From Sulfuritalea hydrogenivorans sk43H (GTDB lineage: Bacteria; Pseudomonadota; Gammaproteobacteria; Burkholderiales; Rhodocyclaceae), in contig NZ_AP012547.1 in assembly GCF_000828635.1 (NCBI RefSeq), positions 1,302,001 to 1,366,000 on the forward strand: a DNA stretch of 64,000 nt, given 5' to 3'. The first letter of the stretch is position 1; each line of letters begins with the position of its first letter. The notes under the pieces are model-generated. The model was not told the DNA's origin, ran no database searches, and was given only the letters and a program-made list of their open reading frames with translations. A program made the position numbers and the translations under genes. Below are positions 27,749 to 38,517 of the stretch, piece after piece.

Positions 27749-28386
27749 TGGAGAAGTTCGTTCGGCTCGATGGCCTCGTGGCGCCGCTTGACCGCGCCAA
27801 TGTCGATACCGACGCCATCATCCCCAAGCAGTTCCTCAAGTCGATCAAGCGCTCGGGCTTCGGCCCCAACGCGTTCGACGAGTGGCGCTACATGGACCAT
27901 GGCGAGCCGGGGCAGGATTGCACGAAGCGGATCCGGAATCCCAATTTCGTGCTGAATCAGGAACGCTATCAAGGCGCTTCGATCCTGCTCGCACGCAGCA
28001 ACTTCGGTTGCGGCTCGTCGCGCGAACATGCGCCATGGGCGCTGCACGACTTCGGCTTTCGCGCCATCATCGGCGAATCCTTTGCCGACATATTCTTCAA
28101 CAACTGCTTCAAGAACGGGCTGCTGCCCATCGTCCTGCCGAAGGCCGAGATCGATGCGCTGTTCGGCCTTACCGAACATTCGCCCGGCTATCGCCTCACC
28201 ATCGATCTGCCCGGGCAGCGGGTAGTGCGCCCCGACGGTCACGCGATTCCCTTCGAGGTCGATGCCTTCCGCAAGGAATGCCTGCTCAACGGTTGGGACG
28301 ACATCGGCCTGACCCTGCGTCACGCCGAGAAGATCCGCGAGTTCGAGACACGGCGCCGCGCCGAGCAACCCTGGTTATTTTCCTAG
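27748..28386 (+). CDS. leuD: 3-isopropylmalate dehydratase small subunit
   Basis: A 212-residue Leu[21 protein letters not shown], then [11 protein letters not shown], the swivelling-domain motif [19 protein letters not shown] and [14 protein letters not shown]. It completes the LeuCD hydro-lyase of leucine biosynthesis. Its ATG overlaps the stop of the entericidin-like gene by one base, so translation is coupled. Confidence 0.97.
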   Translation: MEKFVRLDGLVAPLDRANVDTDAIIPKQFLKSIKRSGFGPNAFDEWRYMDHGEPGQDCTKRIRNPNFVLNQERYQGASILLARSNFGCGSSREHAPWALHDFGFRAIIGESFADIFFNNCFKNGLLPIVLPKAEIDALFGLTEHSPGYRLTIDLPGQRVVRPDGHAIPFEVDAFRKECLLNGWDDIGLTLRHAEKIREFETRRRAEQPWLFS

Positions 28387-28396
28387 AGGATTTTCA

Positions 28397-29449
28397 ATGA
28401 AGATTTGTGTTCTGCCCGGCGACGGCATCGGGCCGGAAATCATCGCGGAGGCGGTTCGCGTGCTGAAGGCACTCGATCTCAAGATCGAGATGGAGGAAGC
28501 CCTGCTCGGCGGCTGTGCGGTGGATGCGACCGGCAGTCCCTATCCGGATGCCACCCAGAAATTGGCGCTGGCGGCCGACGCCGTGCTGCTCGGCGCCGTC
28601 GGTGGTCCCCAATGGGACAACAATCCGCGCGAACAGCGGCCCGAGCGCGGCTTGCTCGGCATACGCAAGCAGCTCGGATTGTTCGCCAACCTGCGTCCGG
28701 CGATCCTGTATCCGGAACTCGCCAACGCATCCACGCTCAAGCCTGAAGTGGTGGCGGGGCTGGACATCCTGATCGTGCGCGAGTTGACGGGCGACATCTA
28801 CTTCGGCCAGCCGCGCGGCATCGAAGTACGAAATGGCGAGCGCTTCGGCTTCAACACCATGCATTACACCGAGAGCGAAATTCGTCGCATCCTGCGGGTG
28901 GCTTTCGAGGCAGCAAAGAAGCGCAATCGCAAGGTCTGCTCGGTGGACAAGATGAACGTGCTGGAATGCACCCAGCTGTGGCGGGATGTGGCGATCGAGA
29001 CCGGACGCGAGTATCCGGACGTCGAGCTTTCGCACATGCTGGTCGACAACGCGGCGATGCAGCTGGTGAAGAACCCCAAGCAGTTCGACGTCATGGTGAC
29101 CGGCAACATGTTCGGTGACATCCTCTCGGACGAGGCTTCGATGCTCACCGGCTCGATCGGCATGCTGCCCTCGGCCTCGCTGGATGCCAACAACAAGGGG
29201 CTTTACGAGCCTTCGCATGGCTCGGCGCCGGACATCGCCGGCAAGGGCGTCGCCAATCCCCTGGCGACAATCCTTTCGGCGGCCATGATGCTGCGCTACA
29301 CTTTCGCCAACGAGGATGCTGCCGGGCGCATTGAGACCGCCGTGAAGAAAGTCCTTGCACAGGGCTTCCGCACTGGCGACATTTACGAACCGGGCATGAA
29401 GAAGGTCGGTACCCGGGCAATGGGTGACGCAGTACTCGCGGCACTGTAA
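28397..29449 (+). CDS. leuB: 3-isopropylmalate dehydrogenase
   Basis: A 350-residue NAD-dependent decarboxylating dehydrogenase. The N-terminal [20 protein letters not shown], the catalytic region [14 protein letters not shown], the metal-binding [20 protein letters not shown] and [20 protein letters not shown] are all intact. It performs the step after LeuCD to give 2-oxoisocaproate. It lies 10 nt after leuD. Confidence 0.98.
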   Translation: MKICVLPGDGIGPEIIAEAVRVLKALDLKIEMEEALLGGCAVDATGSPYPDATQKLALAADAVLLGAVGGPQWDNNPREQRPERGLLGIRKQLGLFANLRPAILYPELANASTLKPEVVAGLDILIVRELTGDIYFGQPRGIEVRNGERFGFNTMHYTESEIRRILRVAFEAAKKRNRKVCSVDKMNVLECTQLWRDVAIETGREYPDVELSHMLVDNAAMQLVKNPKQFDVMVTGNMFGDILSDEASMLTGSIGMLPSASLDANNKGLYEPSHGSAPDIAGKGVANPLATILSAAMMLRYTFANEDAAGRIETAVKKVLAQGFRTGDIYEPGMKKVGTRAMGDAVLAAL

Positions 29450-29466
29450 TTCGAAACGAGAGAGTG

Positions 29467-30579
29467 ATGATGAAGCGTGTAGGTCTGGTCGGTTGGCGTG
29501 GCATGGTGGGTTCGGTCCTGATGCAGCGGATGCGTGAGGAGAATGATTTCGCCCTGATCGAGCCGGTGTTTTTCACCACCTCGAACCCCGGCGGCAAGGC
29601 GCCGGAGTTCGCGGTCGGAGCGCCGCCGCTCAAGGATGCAAAGAACATCGATGAACTGAAGAAGCTGGACATCATCATCAGCTGTCAGGGCGGCGACTAC
29701 ACCAACGACGTCTTCCCCAAGCTGCGCGAAGGCGGCTGGAAGGGCCACTGGATCGACGCGGCATCCAGCTTGCGCATGAAGGACGACACCGTGATCATCC
29801 TCGACCCGGTGAACCTCGACGTGATCGAGGCGAGTCTGGCCAGGGGCGGGCGCAACTGGATCGGCGGCAACTGCACGGTGAGCCTGATGATGATGGCCCT
29901 GGGCGGCCTGTTCAAGGCGGGGCTGATCGAGTGGATGACCTCGATGACCTATCAGGCGGCATCCGGCGCCGGCGCGCAGAACATGCGGGAACTGTTGACG
30001 CAGATGGGTGAGACGCATCGCGTGGTGAAGAACCTGCTCGACGACCCGGCGTCGGCGATCCTCGACATCGACCGCGAGGTCGCCGGCATCCTGCGCGACG
30101 AGAGTTTCCCCACGGCCAACTTCGGCGTGCCGCTGGCCGGCTCGCTGATTCCCTGGATCGACAAGGATCTCGGCAACGGCCAGAGCCGCGAGGAATGGAA
30201 GGGGCAGGCCGAAACCAACAAGATTCTCGGCCGCACCGCCACCCCGATTCCGGTCGATGGCCTCTGTGTGCGCATCGGTGCCATGCGTTGCCATTCGCAG
30301 GCGCTGACCATCAAGCTGACCAGGGATGTGCCGCTGGACGAGATCAACGGCATCCTTGCGGCGCACAACGACTGGGTCAAGGTGGTGCCCAACCAGCGCG
30401 AAGTCACCCTGAAGGAACTGACGCCGACCGCCGTTACCGGGACCTTGAGCGTGCCGGTGGGTCGTCTGCGCAAGCTCGGCATGGGACCGCAGTATTTGTC
30501 GGCCTTTACCGTGGGTGACCAGCTTCTCTGGGGCGCCGCGGAACCCTTGCGGCGCATGTTGCGCCTGTTGTTGCGCTGA
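29467..30579 (+). CDS. asd: Aspartate-semialdehyde dehydrogenase
   Basis: About 370 residues, close to E. coli Asd. [18 protein letters not shown] is the NADP-binding start; the catalytic cysteine lies in [15 protein letters not shown] and the substrate region in [15 protein letters not shown]. It makes aspartate semialdehyde for lysine/diaminopimelate, methionine and threonine. The start is ATG 29467 or 29470; GTG 29464 is less likely. It is 17 nt after leuB. A 200-nt leader region containing two tandem elements separates it from fimV. Confidence 0.97.
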   Translation: MMKRVGLVGWRGMVGSVLMQRMREENDFALIEPVFFTTSNPGGKAPEFAVGAPPLKDAKNIDELKKLDIIISCQGGDYTNDVFPKLREGGWKGHWIDAASSLRMKDDTVIILDPVNLDVIEASLARGGRNWIGGNCTVSLMMMALGGLFKAGLIEWMTSMTYQAASGAGAQNMRELLTQMGETHRVVKNLLDDPASAILDIDREVAGILRDESFPTANFGVPLAGSLIPWIDKDLGNGQSREEWKGQAETNKILGRTATPIPVDGLCVRIGAMRCHSQALTIKLTRDVPLDEINGILAAHNDWVKVVPNQREVTLKELTPTAVTGTLSVPVGRLRKLGMGPQYLSAFTVGDQLLWGAAEPLRRMLRLLLR

Positions 30580-30648
30580 TGCCGCGCGCCGGATGCGACC
30601 GGAATGTAATGGGAAGGTTGAGCTTGCATCGCTAACACCATGATGTTA

Positions 30649-30706
30649 TTTTAGTTACGGCCGCTGCGCTTGACGCCGATACGGCTGGCGTTAGCCTCCA
30701 CTGAAA
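30649..30706 (+). promoter_or_regulatory. Candidate structured leader element, module 1 (upstream of fimV)
   Basis: A 58-nt unit: TTTTAGT at the start pairs with ACTGAAA at the end (7 bp, one G-U). Inside, GACGCC (30672–30677) pairs with GGCGTT (30687–30692), and a conserved AGCCTCC precedes the closing arm. The same layout recurs immediately downstream and upstream of the TPR gene near 48.1 kb. Inferred to be a cis-regulatory RNA; a DNA-level repeat is the alternative. Confidence 0.5.
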
Positions 30707-30713
30707 CAGATTG

Positions 30714-30764
30714 TTTTAGTTCCGGCATGACGCCAATCAGAGACGGCGTTAGCCTCCACTGAAA
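30714..30764 (+). promoter_or_regulatory. Candidate structured leader element, module 2 (tandem, upstream of fimV)
   Basis: A 51-nt tandem copy 7 nt after module 1. It has TTTTAGT (30714–30720), GACGCC (30729–30734), GGCGTT (30745–30750), then AGCCTCC and ACTGAAA (30758–30764). The right 21 nt are identical to module 1, whereas the left loop is shorter. It ends 42 nt before the preferred fimV start. Confidence 0.5.
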
Positions 30765-30806
30765 CTTGGTTTTGTTAACATGATAAAAAGCCCGTCGGGA
30801 GTCACA

Positions 30807-33596
30807 GTGCCCAATACTGACAAGCGAAATCGTTTCAAAGCCACCGTTATAGCGGCGGCTCTTGCTGTCCTGCCCTTGGCCGCAAGTGCCGCCGGCCTGG
30901 GCAAGATTACCGTGCTCTCGGCCATGGGGCAGCCACTCAGGGCTGAGCTTGAAGTTACCGCGACGCGCGATGAGGCGCCTTCCCTGGTCGCCAGGGTGGC
31001 GGCGGTCGAAGCTTTCCGCCAGGCCGGAATCGAATACTCGTCTGCGTTGGCGACCTTGCGTTTTTCACGCGACATCAAGGAGCGCGGTGGACGTCGCTAC
31101 CTCGAAGTAACTACCGATCGCCCCTTGAACGAGCCCTTCATCGACATGCTGGTCGAATTGAATTGGGCGTCGGGGCGGCTGGTCCGCGAATACACTTTCC
31201 TGCTGGACCCCCCTGATCTCGCTCCACGGACCGCTCCGGCCCCCGTTGCGGCACCCGAGGTCAGGACCGAGCCTGCAATCGCCAAACCGGCAGAGAAGCC
31301 CGCGACGGCGATGCCCGCGCAGGCGCAGCCGGTGATCGACAGCCGTCCCGCGGCATCGAAGCCAATGGCCGAGAAGCCCGCGGCAAAACCGGCCGGTGGC
31401 GGTTCGCGCACGGTGGTTTCAGGAGATACCCTGGGCAAGATTGCGGCGCAGACCAGGCCGGAGGGCGTCAGCCTGGATCAGATGCTGGTTTCCTTGTTCC
31501 GCAGCAACAAGGATGCATTTGACGGCGGCAACATGAATCGCCTCAAGGCCGGCAAGATTCTTTCGATTCCCGACGCCGAAACCGTGGGCGGAGTTTCCGC
31601 CGGCGAGGCGCACAAGGAGGTTATTGCCCAGGCCGCCGATTTCAATGCCTATCGCAAGCGCCTGGCATCTGCCGCCGCTGCCGAGCCGGCCAGGGATCAG
31701 GTGGCGAAGCAGTCCGTCAGCGGCAAGATCGCGCCGAAGGTGGAAGACAAGGCGCCGGCCGCCACGGGCAAGGACAAGCTTGAAGTTTCGCGCACCGAAG
31801 CGGCGAAGGACGCCAAAGGCAAACCCTTGCAGGGCCGCATCGCAACGCTTGAAGAAGACATCGTGGCACGCGACCGGGCACTCAAGGAGGCGAGCAGTCG
31901 CATCGCCGATCTGGAAAAGAATCTCAATGACCTGAAGAGGCTTGCCGAGCTGAAGAGCCAGGCCGGCACCGACCTGCAAAAACAGGCTCAGGCCGCAAAG
32001 CCGGCTCCGGCTGAAGTCAAGAAGCCGGATGCTCCGGCGCCGGCTCCTGCCAAGCTTGCAGAGGCGCCGAAGGCGGCGGAACCGGCGAAGCCGGCCGAAG
32101 CTTCCAAGGCGGTTGAACCGCCGAAACCGGCCGAGGCCGCCAAGCCGGCAGAAGCGCCGAAGCCCGGCGAGGCAGCGAAACCTGCCGATGCCGCCGCTGC
32201 GGCCAAGCCGGCAGAGGAGGGTGCGAAGCCGGCCGAGGCGCCCAAGCCGCCTGCGCCGAAGAAGAAATTTGTTCCACCGCCCCCGCCTCCTCCCGAGCCG
32301 GACTTCATCGAGGAAAACGCGCCGCTGGTATTCGGCGGCGGTGCCGTGCTGGCACTTCTGTTCGGATGGCTGGGAATTTCCGCGCTCCGCAAGAAGCGCG
32401 CGGCGGCGGCTGAAGCCAATGCCACGATGGCCGAGACCGATCTTTCTGCGCATTCCGTATTCAGCACCACCACGGTAGCGCCCCCTCCGAGCGAGCAGGA
32501 ACCCAGCCAGTTCAGTTCCACCGGCATGGGCATGGCCGCGCATCAGGAGACGGTTGATCCCGTTGTCGAAGCCGATACCTTCCTTGCGTTCGGCCGCGAT
32601 GCCCAGGCGGAAGAAATTCTTCTGGAAGCCCTGAAGGCTGATCCGCAGCGACAGGCAGTGCATCTGAAACTGCTCGACATCTATGCCGCGCGCAAGAATG
32701 TTTCCCAGTTTGAATCCGTGGCCAAGGAACTGCATATCCTGACCGGCGGTACCGGGGCGAACTGGGAGAAGGCCGCGACCATGGGCGCGGGCCTGGATCC
32801 GGCGAATTCCCTCTACACCTCGATGTCCTCGGAGGCAGCGGCTTCCGCCGCACCGGAAATGGACGCCACGACGGTCTTCCAGGCCGCACCGGCGATCGAG
32901 CAGCCTGCTCCGCAGGCCGCAGAAGCAGCGCCGACCGAGGCGGCGGCCCTGGATTTCGATCTGGATATCGGTACCGCAGGCCCCGCTGAGGCGGCGCCGA
33001 TGGCCGAGGCCGAAGCTGTGGCGCTGGATTTCGATCTTGACCTGGGGGCGCCTGAGGCTGCCCAGGCCCCGGCGATGGCTCCTGCGGCAGAAGTGAAGAG
33101 TGAATCGGCTGGACTGGATATCAATTTCGACATGCCGACCAAGGATTCGGCGGCGGTCGGACTTGATTTCCCGCTTGCCGCGGAGACACCAGCGGCGGCG
33201 CCGGAAGTGCCGGCAGCAGCACCGGAAGTGCCGGCAGCCGATTCCGGCAGCATCGATTTCGAGTTCGATTTGGGAACGCCGGTTGCCGAAGCGGCTCCGG
33301 AGCCTTTGTCCGCGGTATCCCTTGAACTTCCCGAGTTGGCTGCCGCGCCCGCACCGGCGGCGACACCGCTCGATCTGGGCGGCATCAGCCTCGAACTGGA
33401 GACGCCAGCGGCGTCCGCAGGCGCTGACGCAGCGCAGCCTGACAATCCTGAAGTGGCCACCAAGCTGGAGCTGGCAATGGCCTATGAGGAAATGGGCGAT
33501 CGCGACGGTGCCCGCGAGTTGTACCAGGAGGCCCTCGCCGAAGGCAGCCCGGCGCAGCAGCAGGCAGCGCGCGCCAAGCTTGACGGCCTCGGCTGA
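30807..33596 (+). CDS. fimV: FimV-like motility/polarity protein
   Basis: About 929 residues. A signal peptide (FKATVIAAALAVLPLAASA) is followed by GLGKITVLSAMGQPLRAELEV, the FimV N-terminal signature. A LysM domain follows (SRTVVSGDTLGKIAAQTRPE and RLKAGKILSIPDAE, about residues 195–255), then a coiled-coil, a long Pro/Ala/Lys-rich stretch, one membrane helix (VFGGGAVLALLFGWLGISAL) and an acidic cytoplasmic half ending in a TPR-like FimV C-terminal motif (KLELAMAYEEMGDRDGARELYQEAL). FimV binds peptidoglycan and organises type IV pili and cell poles. The start GTG 30807 has GGGAG five nt before it; ATG 30780 is an alternative without such a site. Two tandem leader elements precede it. Confidence 0.9.
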   Translation: MPNTDKRNRFKATVIAAALAVLPLAASAAGLGKITVLSAMGQPLRAELEVTATRDEAPSLVARVAAVEAFRQAGIEYSSALATLRFSRDIKERGGRRYLEVTTDRPLNEPFIDMLVELNWASGRLVREYTFLLDPPDLAPRTAPAPVAAPEVRTEPAIAKPAEKPATAMPAQAQPVIDSRPAASKPMAEKPAAKPAGGGSRTVVSGDTLGKIAAQTRPEGVSLDQMLVSLFRSNKDAFDGGNMNRLKAGKILSIPDAETVGGVSAGEAHKEVIAQAADFNAYRKRLASAAAAEPARDQVAKQSVSGKIAPKVEDKAPAATGKDKLEVSRTEAAKDAKGKPLQGRIATLEEDIVARDRALKEASSRIADLEKNLNDLKRLAELKSQAGTDLQKQAQAAKPAPAEVKKPDAPAPAPAKLAEAPKAAEPAKPAEASKAVEPPKPAEAAKPAEAPKPGEAAKPADAAAAAKPAEEGAKPAEAPKPPAPKKKFVPPPPPPPEPDFIEENAPLVFGGGAVLALLFGWLGISALRKKRAAAAEANATMAETDLSAHSVFSTTTVAPPPSEQEPSQFSSTGMGMAAHQETVDPVVEADTFLAFGRDAQAEEILLEALKADPQRQAVHLKLLDIYAARKNVSQFESVAKELHILTGGTGANWEKAATMGAGLDPANSLYTSMSSEAAASAAPEMDATTVFQAAPAIEQPAPQAAEAAPTEAAALDFDLDIGTAGPAEAAPMAEAEAVALDFDLDLGAPEAAQAPAMAPAAEVKSESAGLDINFDMPTKDSAAVGLDFPLAAETPAAAPEVPAAAPEVPAADSGSIDFEFDLGTPVAEAAPEPLSAVSLELPELAAAPAPAATPLDLGGISLELETPAASAGADAAQPDNPEVATKLELAMAYEEMGDRDGARELYQEALAEGSPAQQQAARAKLDGLG

Positions 33597-33642
33597 TCAA
33601 TCCTGCCCTCCCGGCGCCGGTGCGCCGGGAGATGTTATCGCC

Positions 33643-34221
33643 GTGAAACGCCCGTACCCCGCCAGCCTGATACTGCTCGGCCTGGCTGTGCTTTTCGCGG
33701 CATCTTCCCGCGATGGGACGGCCTTGCTCCTCGGTAGCTTTGGACTTGCCCTGACGGCGCTGATCGCAGCGTCATCCCATCTGGGTTTGTTGTTGCGCCG
33801 CAGCCGCTGGTTGCTGCTCACCATGCTGGTGATGTTCGGCTGGTTCACCCCGGGGACTCCGCTGTCGGGCATTCCCGGAGCAAGCCAGGAAGGCCTGCTG
33901 CTCGCCGCCCAGAATCTGGCGCGTCTGCTGATCGCGCTTTCGATCGTCGCCTTGATGCTCAAAGCCTTGCCTGTGCCCGATCTGGTTGCGGGAATGCGCG
34001 CGCTGCTGGTCCCGCTTGAATTGCTGAATGTTTCCCGTGACCGGATTGCCGTGCGCCTGGCGCTGACGCTGAACGAGGTGGAAAGCTCAAGGCACGGGGT
34101 TCGCGGCGAGGCGGAACGTGTGGCAGCCACGCTGACACTTCCGGCATCCGGTTTTGGTGTCGCCGACGCAATTGCCGGCGCATTGACAGTCGCCTTGCTT
34201 GTTGGCGCGTGGCTGGCATGA
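33643..34221 (+). CDS. EcfT/CbiQ-like membrane protein (tentative)
   Basis: A 192-residue protein starting at GTG 33643 with GGGAG upstream. Four to five hydrophobic segments occupy the first 100 residues (LILLGLAVLFAASSRDG, GSFGLALTALIAASS) and one the C-terminus ([17 protein letters not shown]). The cytoplasmic-looking stretch LVAGMRALLVPLELLNVSRD, then RIAVRLALTLNEVESS, resembles the coupling segment of ECF-transporter T proteins, but the typical short motifs are not clear. No EcfA or S component is nearby. Its stop overlaps the truA start (ATGA). Confidence 0.5.
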   Translation: MKRPYPASLILLGLAVLFAASSRDGTALLLGSFGLALTALIAASSHLGLLLRRSRWLLLTMLVMFGWFTPGTPLSGIPGASQEGLLLAAQNLARLLIALSIVALMLKALPVPDLVAGMRALLVPLELLNVSRDRIAVRLALTLNEVESSRHGVRGEAERVAATLTLPASGFGVADAIAGALTVALLVGAWLA

Positions 34222-35003
34222 GAATCGCGCTCACGCTCGAATACGATGGTTCCGGCTTCTGCGGCTGGCAGTCGCAGGCTGGCGGAGGCGCGGTACAGGA
34301 CGCGCTGGAGTCCGCATTGTCCCTGGTCGCCGATGCGCCGATACGCGTGGCTTGTGCCGGGCGTACCGATGCCGGAGTGCATGCGATCGGGCAGGTAGTG
34401 CATTTCGATACCGCGGCCCTTCGTCCGGATACGGCATGGGTACGCGGCGTCAATTCGCATCTGCCGGCCAGCGTCGCCGTACGCTGGGCGCAGTCCGTGC
34501 CCGACGATTTTCACGCCCGTTTTTCCGCGACCGGCAGGCGTTATCGCTATGTGCTGCTCAATCGCGGCGAGCGGCCCGGCCTCATGGCGAAGCGTGTCGG
34601 CTGGTTTCATCGCCCGCTGGACGCCGATGCGATGCAGGCAGCGGCGGGCTTGCTGCTCGGCGAGCACGATTTCTCCGCCTTTCGTGCCGTCGAATGCCAG
34701 GCGAAGTCGCCGGTCAAGACCCTGCGTCGCGCCGACGTGACGCGTCACGGCGACCTGCTGGTGTTCGACTTCGAAGCCAGCGCATTCCTGCATCACATGG
34801 TGCGCAACATCGTCGGCGCGCTGGTGTATGTCGGCAAGGGGGCGCATCCGCCGGAATGGGTCGGCGAGCTTCTGGCCGGCCGCGATCGGGCGCGCGCGGC
34901 GCCGACTTTCGAAGCCTGCGGCCTGTATTTTGCCGGGGTCGATTATGATCCGGTCTGGCAATTGAAAGTCGGCGCTGGCGACACGGCGCTGCTCCTGCCC
35001 TGA
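34218..35003 (+). CDS. truA: tRNA pseudouridine(38-40) synthase
   Basis: A 261-residue Tru[21 protein letters not shown], the catalytic aspartate in [18 protein letters not shown] and [17 protein letters not shown] are conserved. It modifies U38–U40 in tRNA anticodon arms. The normal C-terminus ([12 protein letters not shown]) is extended by [16 protein letters not shown], which is largely encoded by a reverse copy of the dispersed repeat at 34965–34987. The extension lies outside the fold core, so function is probably kept. Confidence 0.95.
   Translation: MRIALTLEYDGSGFCGWQSQAGGGAVQDALESALSLVADAPIRVACAGRTDAGVHAIGQVVHFDTAALRPDTAWVRGVNSHLPASVAVRWAQSVPDDFHARFSATGRRYRYVLLNRGERPGLMAKRVGWFHRPLDADAMQAAAGLLLGEHDFSAFRAVECQAKSPVKTLRRADVTRHGDLLVFDFEASAFLHHMVRNIVGALVYVGKGAHPPEWVGELLAGRDRARAAPTFEACGLYFAGVDYDPVWQLKVGAGDTALLLP
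34965..34987 (-). repeat. Dispersed short repeat, copy H, forming the truA 3' end
   Basis: Minus-strand orientation: on the + strand it begins AAAGTCGGCGCTGGCG and ends ACACGGC, encoding K-V-G-A-G-D-T-A at the TruA C-terminus. It differs from the Cas9 copy at one base. Confidence 0.75.
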
Positions 35004-35007
35004 ACTC

Positions 35008-35652
35008 ATGACCCGCACCCGAATCAAGATCTGCGGCATCACCCGCGAGGAAGACCTTGCCGCCGCCGTCGCCGCCGGCGCCGATGCGCTCGGCTTCGTT
35101 TTCTATGCGCCCAGCCCGCGTTATGTAACGATCGAGCGGGCGGCGCAATTGATGGCGCAGGTGCCGGCATTCGTCACCAAAGTCGGGCTTTTCGTCAACG
35201 CAGAACCGCAGGCCGTGCGTGAAACGATGGCCCAGGTGCCACTCGACCTGCTGCAGTTCCACGGCGATGAAGACGCGGCATATTGCGCAGCTTTCGGCCG
35301 CCCCTGGATCAAGGCGGCACGCGTGAGGCCGGGCTTCGATTTGCTAGAATACGCGTCGCTGTTCGCCAAGGCTCCCGGCGTCTCGGGCCTGTTGCTGGAT
35401 GCCCATGTCGAAGGCTACGGCGGCGGCGGCAAAACCTTCGACTGGACCCTGATTCCACGGAACCTGTCGCTGCCTGTGATCCTGTCCGGCGGGCTGCATC
35501 CGGGCAACGTTGCCGAGGCGGTTCGCACAGTGCGACCGTGGGCGGTGGATGTCAGCAGCGGCGTCGAGGCCGCCCGTGGCATCAAGGATGCGCAGAAGAT
35601 CATCGAATTCATTGCCGGAGTGCGAGAAGCAGATGCAGGACCTTCCCTATAA
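35008..35652 (+). CDS. trpF: Phosphoribosylanthranilate isomerase
   Basis: A 214-residue (βα)8 barrel enzyme of tryptophan biosynthesis. [20 protein letters not shown] carries the catalytic cysteine, LLQFHGDE and the catalytic aspartate in [19 protein letters not shown] follow, and [15 protein letters not shown] and AVDVSSGVE bind phosphate. It lies 4 nt after truA and overlaps trpB by 20 nt. Confidence 0.97.
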   Translation: MTRTRIKICGITREEDLAAAVAAGADALGFVFYAPSPRYVTIERAAQLMAQVPAFVTKVGLFVNAEPQAVRETMAQVPLDLLQFHGDEDAAYCAAFGRPWIKAARVRPGFDLLEYASLFAKAPGVSGLLLDAHVEGYGGGGKTFDWTLIPRNLSLPVILSGGLHPGNVAEAVRTVRPWAVDVSSGVEAARGIKDAQKIIEFIAGVREADAGPSL

Positions 35653-36838
35653 CTTGCCCGATGCGGGCGGCCACTTCGGCCCCTACGGCGGTGTCTTCGT
35701 CGCCGAGACGCTGATGCCGGCCCTGGCCGAACTGCGCGCGGCCTATGCCGCCGCGCAGGCCGATCCCGAATTCCGCGCCGAGTACGAATACGACCTCAAG
35801 CACTATGTCGGCCGGCCCAGCCCGATCTATCACGCCAAGCGCTGGTCGGGCCTGCTGGGCGGCGCGCAGATCTATCTGAAGCGCGAAGACCTCAACCACA
35901 CCGGCGCGCACAAGATCAACAACTGCATCGGCCAGGCGCTGCTGGCGCGACGCATGGGCAAGCCGCGCGTGATCGCGGAGACCGGCGCCGGCCAGCACGG
36001 TGTCGCCACCGCCACGGTGGCCGCCCGCTACGGCATGGAATGCGTGGTCTACATGGGCTCCGAGGACGTCAGGCGCCAGGCCGCCAACGTGTATCGCATG
36101 AAGCTGCTGGGGGCCAAGGTTGTTCCCGTGGAATCCGGCTCGAAGACGCTCAAGGATGCCTTGAACGAGGCCATGCGCGACTGGGTGACCAACATCGGCA
36201 ACACCTTTTACATCATCGGCACGGTGGCCGGCCCGCATCCCTATCCGATGATGGTGCGCGACTTCCAGGCGGTGATCGGCGAGGAGTGCAAGACGCAGAT
36301 GCCGGAACTCGCCGGCCGCCAGCCCGATGCCGTAATCGCCTGCGTCGGTGGTGGCTCCAATGCCATGGGCATTTTCTATCCCTACATTCCGGTGGCGGGC
36401 GTCAAGCTGATCGGGGTCGAAGCCGCCGGCCACGGTCTCGATTCGGGCAAGCATTCCGCTTCGCTGACCGCCGGCCGCTCCGGCGTGCTGCATGGCAATC
36501 GCACCTATCTGCTGCAGGACGAAAACGGTCAGGTGATCGAGACGCATTCGATCTCCGCCGGCCTCGACTATCCCGGCGTCGGCCCCGAGCACGCCTGGCT
36601 CAAGGATTCGGCGCGGGCTGACTACGTCACGATCACCGACGGCGAAGCCTTGCAGGCCTTTCATGACCTGTGTCATTTCGAGGGCATCATTCCGGCGCTC
36701 GAATCCAGCCACGCGCTGGCCTATGCGGCGAAGCTGGCCCCGACCTTGCCGAAAGACAAGCTGCTGCTGGTCAATCTTTCGGGTCGCGGCGACAAGGACA
36801 TGCACACCGTCGCCGATGCGTCCGGCATCAAGTTCTGA
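35633..36838 (+). CDS. trpB: Tryptophan synthase beta chain
   Basis: A 401-residue PLP enzyme condensing indole with serine. The start [20 protein letters not shown] is normal for the family. The PLP lysine is in [19 protein letters not shown] and the phosphate loop is [10 protein letters not shown]. It forms a channel complex with TrpA, encoded 12 nt later. Its start lies within the trpF 3' end, indicating coupling. Confidence 0.98.
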   Translation: MQDLPYNLPDAGGHFGPYGGVFVAETLMPALAELRAAYAAAQADPEFRAEYEYDLKHYVGRPSPIYHAKRWSGLLGGAQIYLKREDLNHTGAHKINNCIGQALLARRMGKPRVIAETGAGQHGVATATVAARYGMECVVYMGSEDVRRQAANVYRMKLLGAKVVPVESGSKTLKDALNEAMRDWVTNIGNTFYIIGTVAGPHPYPMMVRDFQAVIGEECKTQMPELAGRQPDAVIACVGGGSNAMGIFYPYIPVAGVKLIGVEAAGHGLDSGKHSASLTAGRSGVLHGNRTYLLQDENGQVIETHSISAGLDYPGVGPEHAWLKDSARADYVTITDGEALQAFHDLCHFEGIIPALESSHALAYAAKLAPTLPKDKLLLVNLSGRGDKDMHTVADASGIKF

Positions 36839-36850
36839 CTTCATATATTC

Positions 36851-37660
36851 ATGTCACGCATCCAGACCACATTTGCAGCTCTCGCCGCGCAAGGCCGCAA
36901 GGCCCTGATCCCGTTCATCACCGCCGGCGATCCGCATCCCGACCTCGGCTTGCCGCTGATGCGGGCACTGGTGGCGGGCGGCGCCGACATCATCGAACTC
37001 GGCGTGCCGTTTTCCGATCCGATGGCGGATGGGCCGACCATCCAGCGCGCCTCGGAGCGGGCATTGGCGCACGGCATGAGCCTGCGCCGCGTGCTGGCGC
37101 TGGTACAGGAATTCCGCAAGGAAAATGCGACGACGCCGGTGGTGCTGATGGGCTATGCCAATCCGGTCGAAGCCTACGGCATCGAGGCTTTTGCCCGCGA
37201 TGCGCGTGAAGCCGGTGTCGATGGCGTGCTGGTGGTCGATTACCCGCCGGAGGAATGTGTCGGATTTGCCGCCGTGATGAAGCGGGCGGACATCGATCCG
37301 ATTTTCCTGCTGGCGCCGACATCCACCGAGCAGCGCTACGACGAAGTGGGCCAGATCGGCAGTGGTTACATCTACTATGTATCTCTGAAGGGTGTCACCG
37401 GATCGGGCAACCTCGATCTGGACGAAGTTGCGCGGCGCATTCCCCTGATTCGGGAGAGGGTCGGGATGCCGGTCGGCGTCGGCTTCGGCATCCGCGACGG
37501 CGCCACCGCCGCACGCATCGCCGCGGTAGCGGATGCGGTGGTGATCGGCAGCCGCATCATCGAGGAAATCGAACAGGGTCCGGCAGACGAGTCGCCGGCC
37601 CGTGTCGCCAAACTGCTGGCGGGGATTCGTGCCGCCATGGACCAGGAGACGGGACGATGA
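36851..37660 (+). CDS. trpA: Tryptophan synthase alpha chain
   Basis: A 269-residue TIM barrel that releases indole from indole-3-glycerol phosphate. [19 protein letters not shown] and the catalytic glutamate in [19 protein letters not shown] are conserved; the second acid lies in [11 protein letters not shown]; the phosphate loop is VGFGIRDGA. It overlaps the accD start by ATGA. Confidence 0.98.
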   Translation: MSRIQTTFAALAAQGRKALIPFITAGDPHPDLGLPLMRALVAGGADIIELGVPFSDPMADGPTIQRASERALAHGMSLRRVLALVQEFRKENATTPVVLMGYANPVEAYGIEAFARDAREAGVDGVLVVDYPPEECVGFAAVMKRADIDPIFLLAPTSTEQRYDEVGQIGSGYIYYVSLKGVTGSGNLDLDEVARRIPLIRERVGMPVGVGFGIRDGATAARIAAVADAVVIGSRIIEEIEQGPADESPARVAKLLAGIRAAMDQETGR

Positions 37661-38517
37661 GCTGGCTACAAAAACTGCTGCCCCCAAAGATCAAGCGCTC
37701 GGAAGGCGTGCGCAAGTCGATTCCCGAGGGGCTGTGGGCCAAGTGCCCGGCCTGCGAAGCCGTGCTCTACAGCACCGACCTGGAAAACAACCAGAACGTC
37801 TGTCCGAAGTGCTCCCATCACCTTCGCCTGCGCGCCCGCGCCCGGCTGGATGCCTTGCTCGACCCCGAAGGCCGCTTCGAGATCGGCACCGAGGTCCTGC
37901 CGATGGATCCGCTCAAGTTCAAGGACAGCAAGCGCTACGTGGACCGCCTCGCCGCCGCAAACGAGGACACCGGCGAAGCCGATGCCATGGTGGTGATGCA
38001 GGGCGCGATCAAGACCGTGCCGGTGGTGGTCGCCTGTTTCGAATTCGAGTTCCTCGGCGGTTCGATGGGCGCCGTGGTCGGCGAGCGTTTCGTGCGCGGC
38101 GTCAAGGCGGCGATCGAACTGCAATCGCCCTTCATCTGCATCACCGCTTCGGGCGGTGCGCGCATGCAGGAAGGCCTGTTCTCCCTGATGCAGATGGCCA
38201 AGACCACGGCCGCCGTGACACAGCTGGCGCATCACCAGCTGCCTTTCATCAGTTTGTTGACCGATCCCACCATGGGCGGTGTTTCCGCTTCCTTCGCCTT
38301 CGTCGGCGATGTGGTGATCGCCGAACCGGGCGCGCTGATCGGCTTCGCCGGGCCGCGTGTGATCGAGCAGACGGTACGCGAGACCTTGCCCGAAGGATTC
38401 CAGCGCGCCGAATTCCTGATCGAAAAAGGCGCCATCGACATGATCGTCGACCGGCGCGAACTGCGCGACAAGCTCGCCTCCCTGATTACGCTCCTGCAGC
38501 GCGTGCCGGCAGCTTGA
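37657..38517 (+). CDS. accD: Acetyl-CoA carboxylase carboxyltransferase subunit beta
   Basis: A 286-residue AccD. The N-terminal zinc ribbon has [10 protein letters not shown] and [10 protein letters not shown]. The carboxyltransferase core includes [20 protein letters not shown] and [17 protein letters not shown]. With AccA it transfers the carboxyl group from biotin to acetyl-CoA. It is coupled to trpA upstream and to folC downstream (TGATG), a conserved trpA-accD-folC arrangement. Confidence 0.98.
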   Translation: MSWLQKLLPPKIKRSEGVRKSIPEGLWAKCPACEAVLYSTDLENNQNVCPKCSHHLRLRARARLDALLDPEGRFEIGTEVLPMDPLKFKDSKRYVDRLAAANEDTGEADAMVVMQGAIKTVPVVVACFEFEFLGGSMGAVVGERFVRGVKAAIELQSPFICITASGGARMQEGLFSLMQMAKTTAAVTQLAHHQLPFISLLTDPTMGGVSASFAFVGDVVIAEPGALIGFAGPRVIEQTVRETLPEGFQRAEFLIEKGAIDMIVDRRELRDKLASLITLLQRVPAA

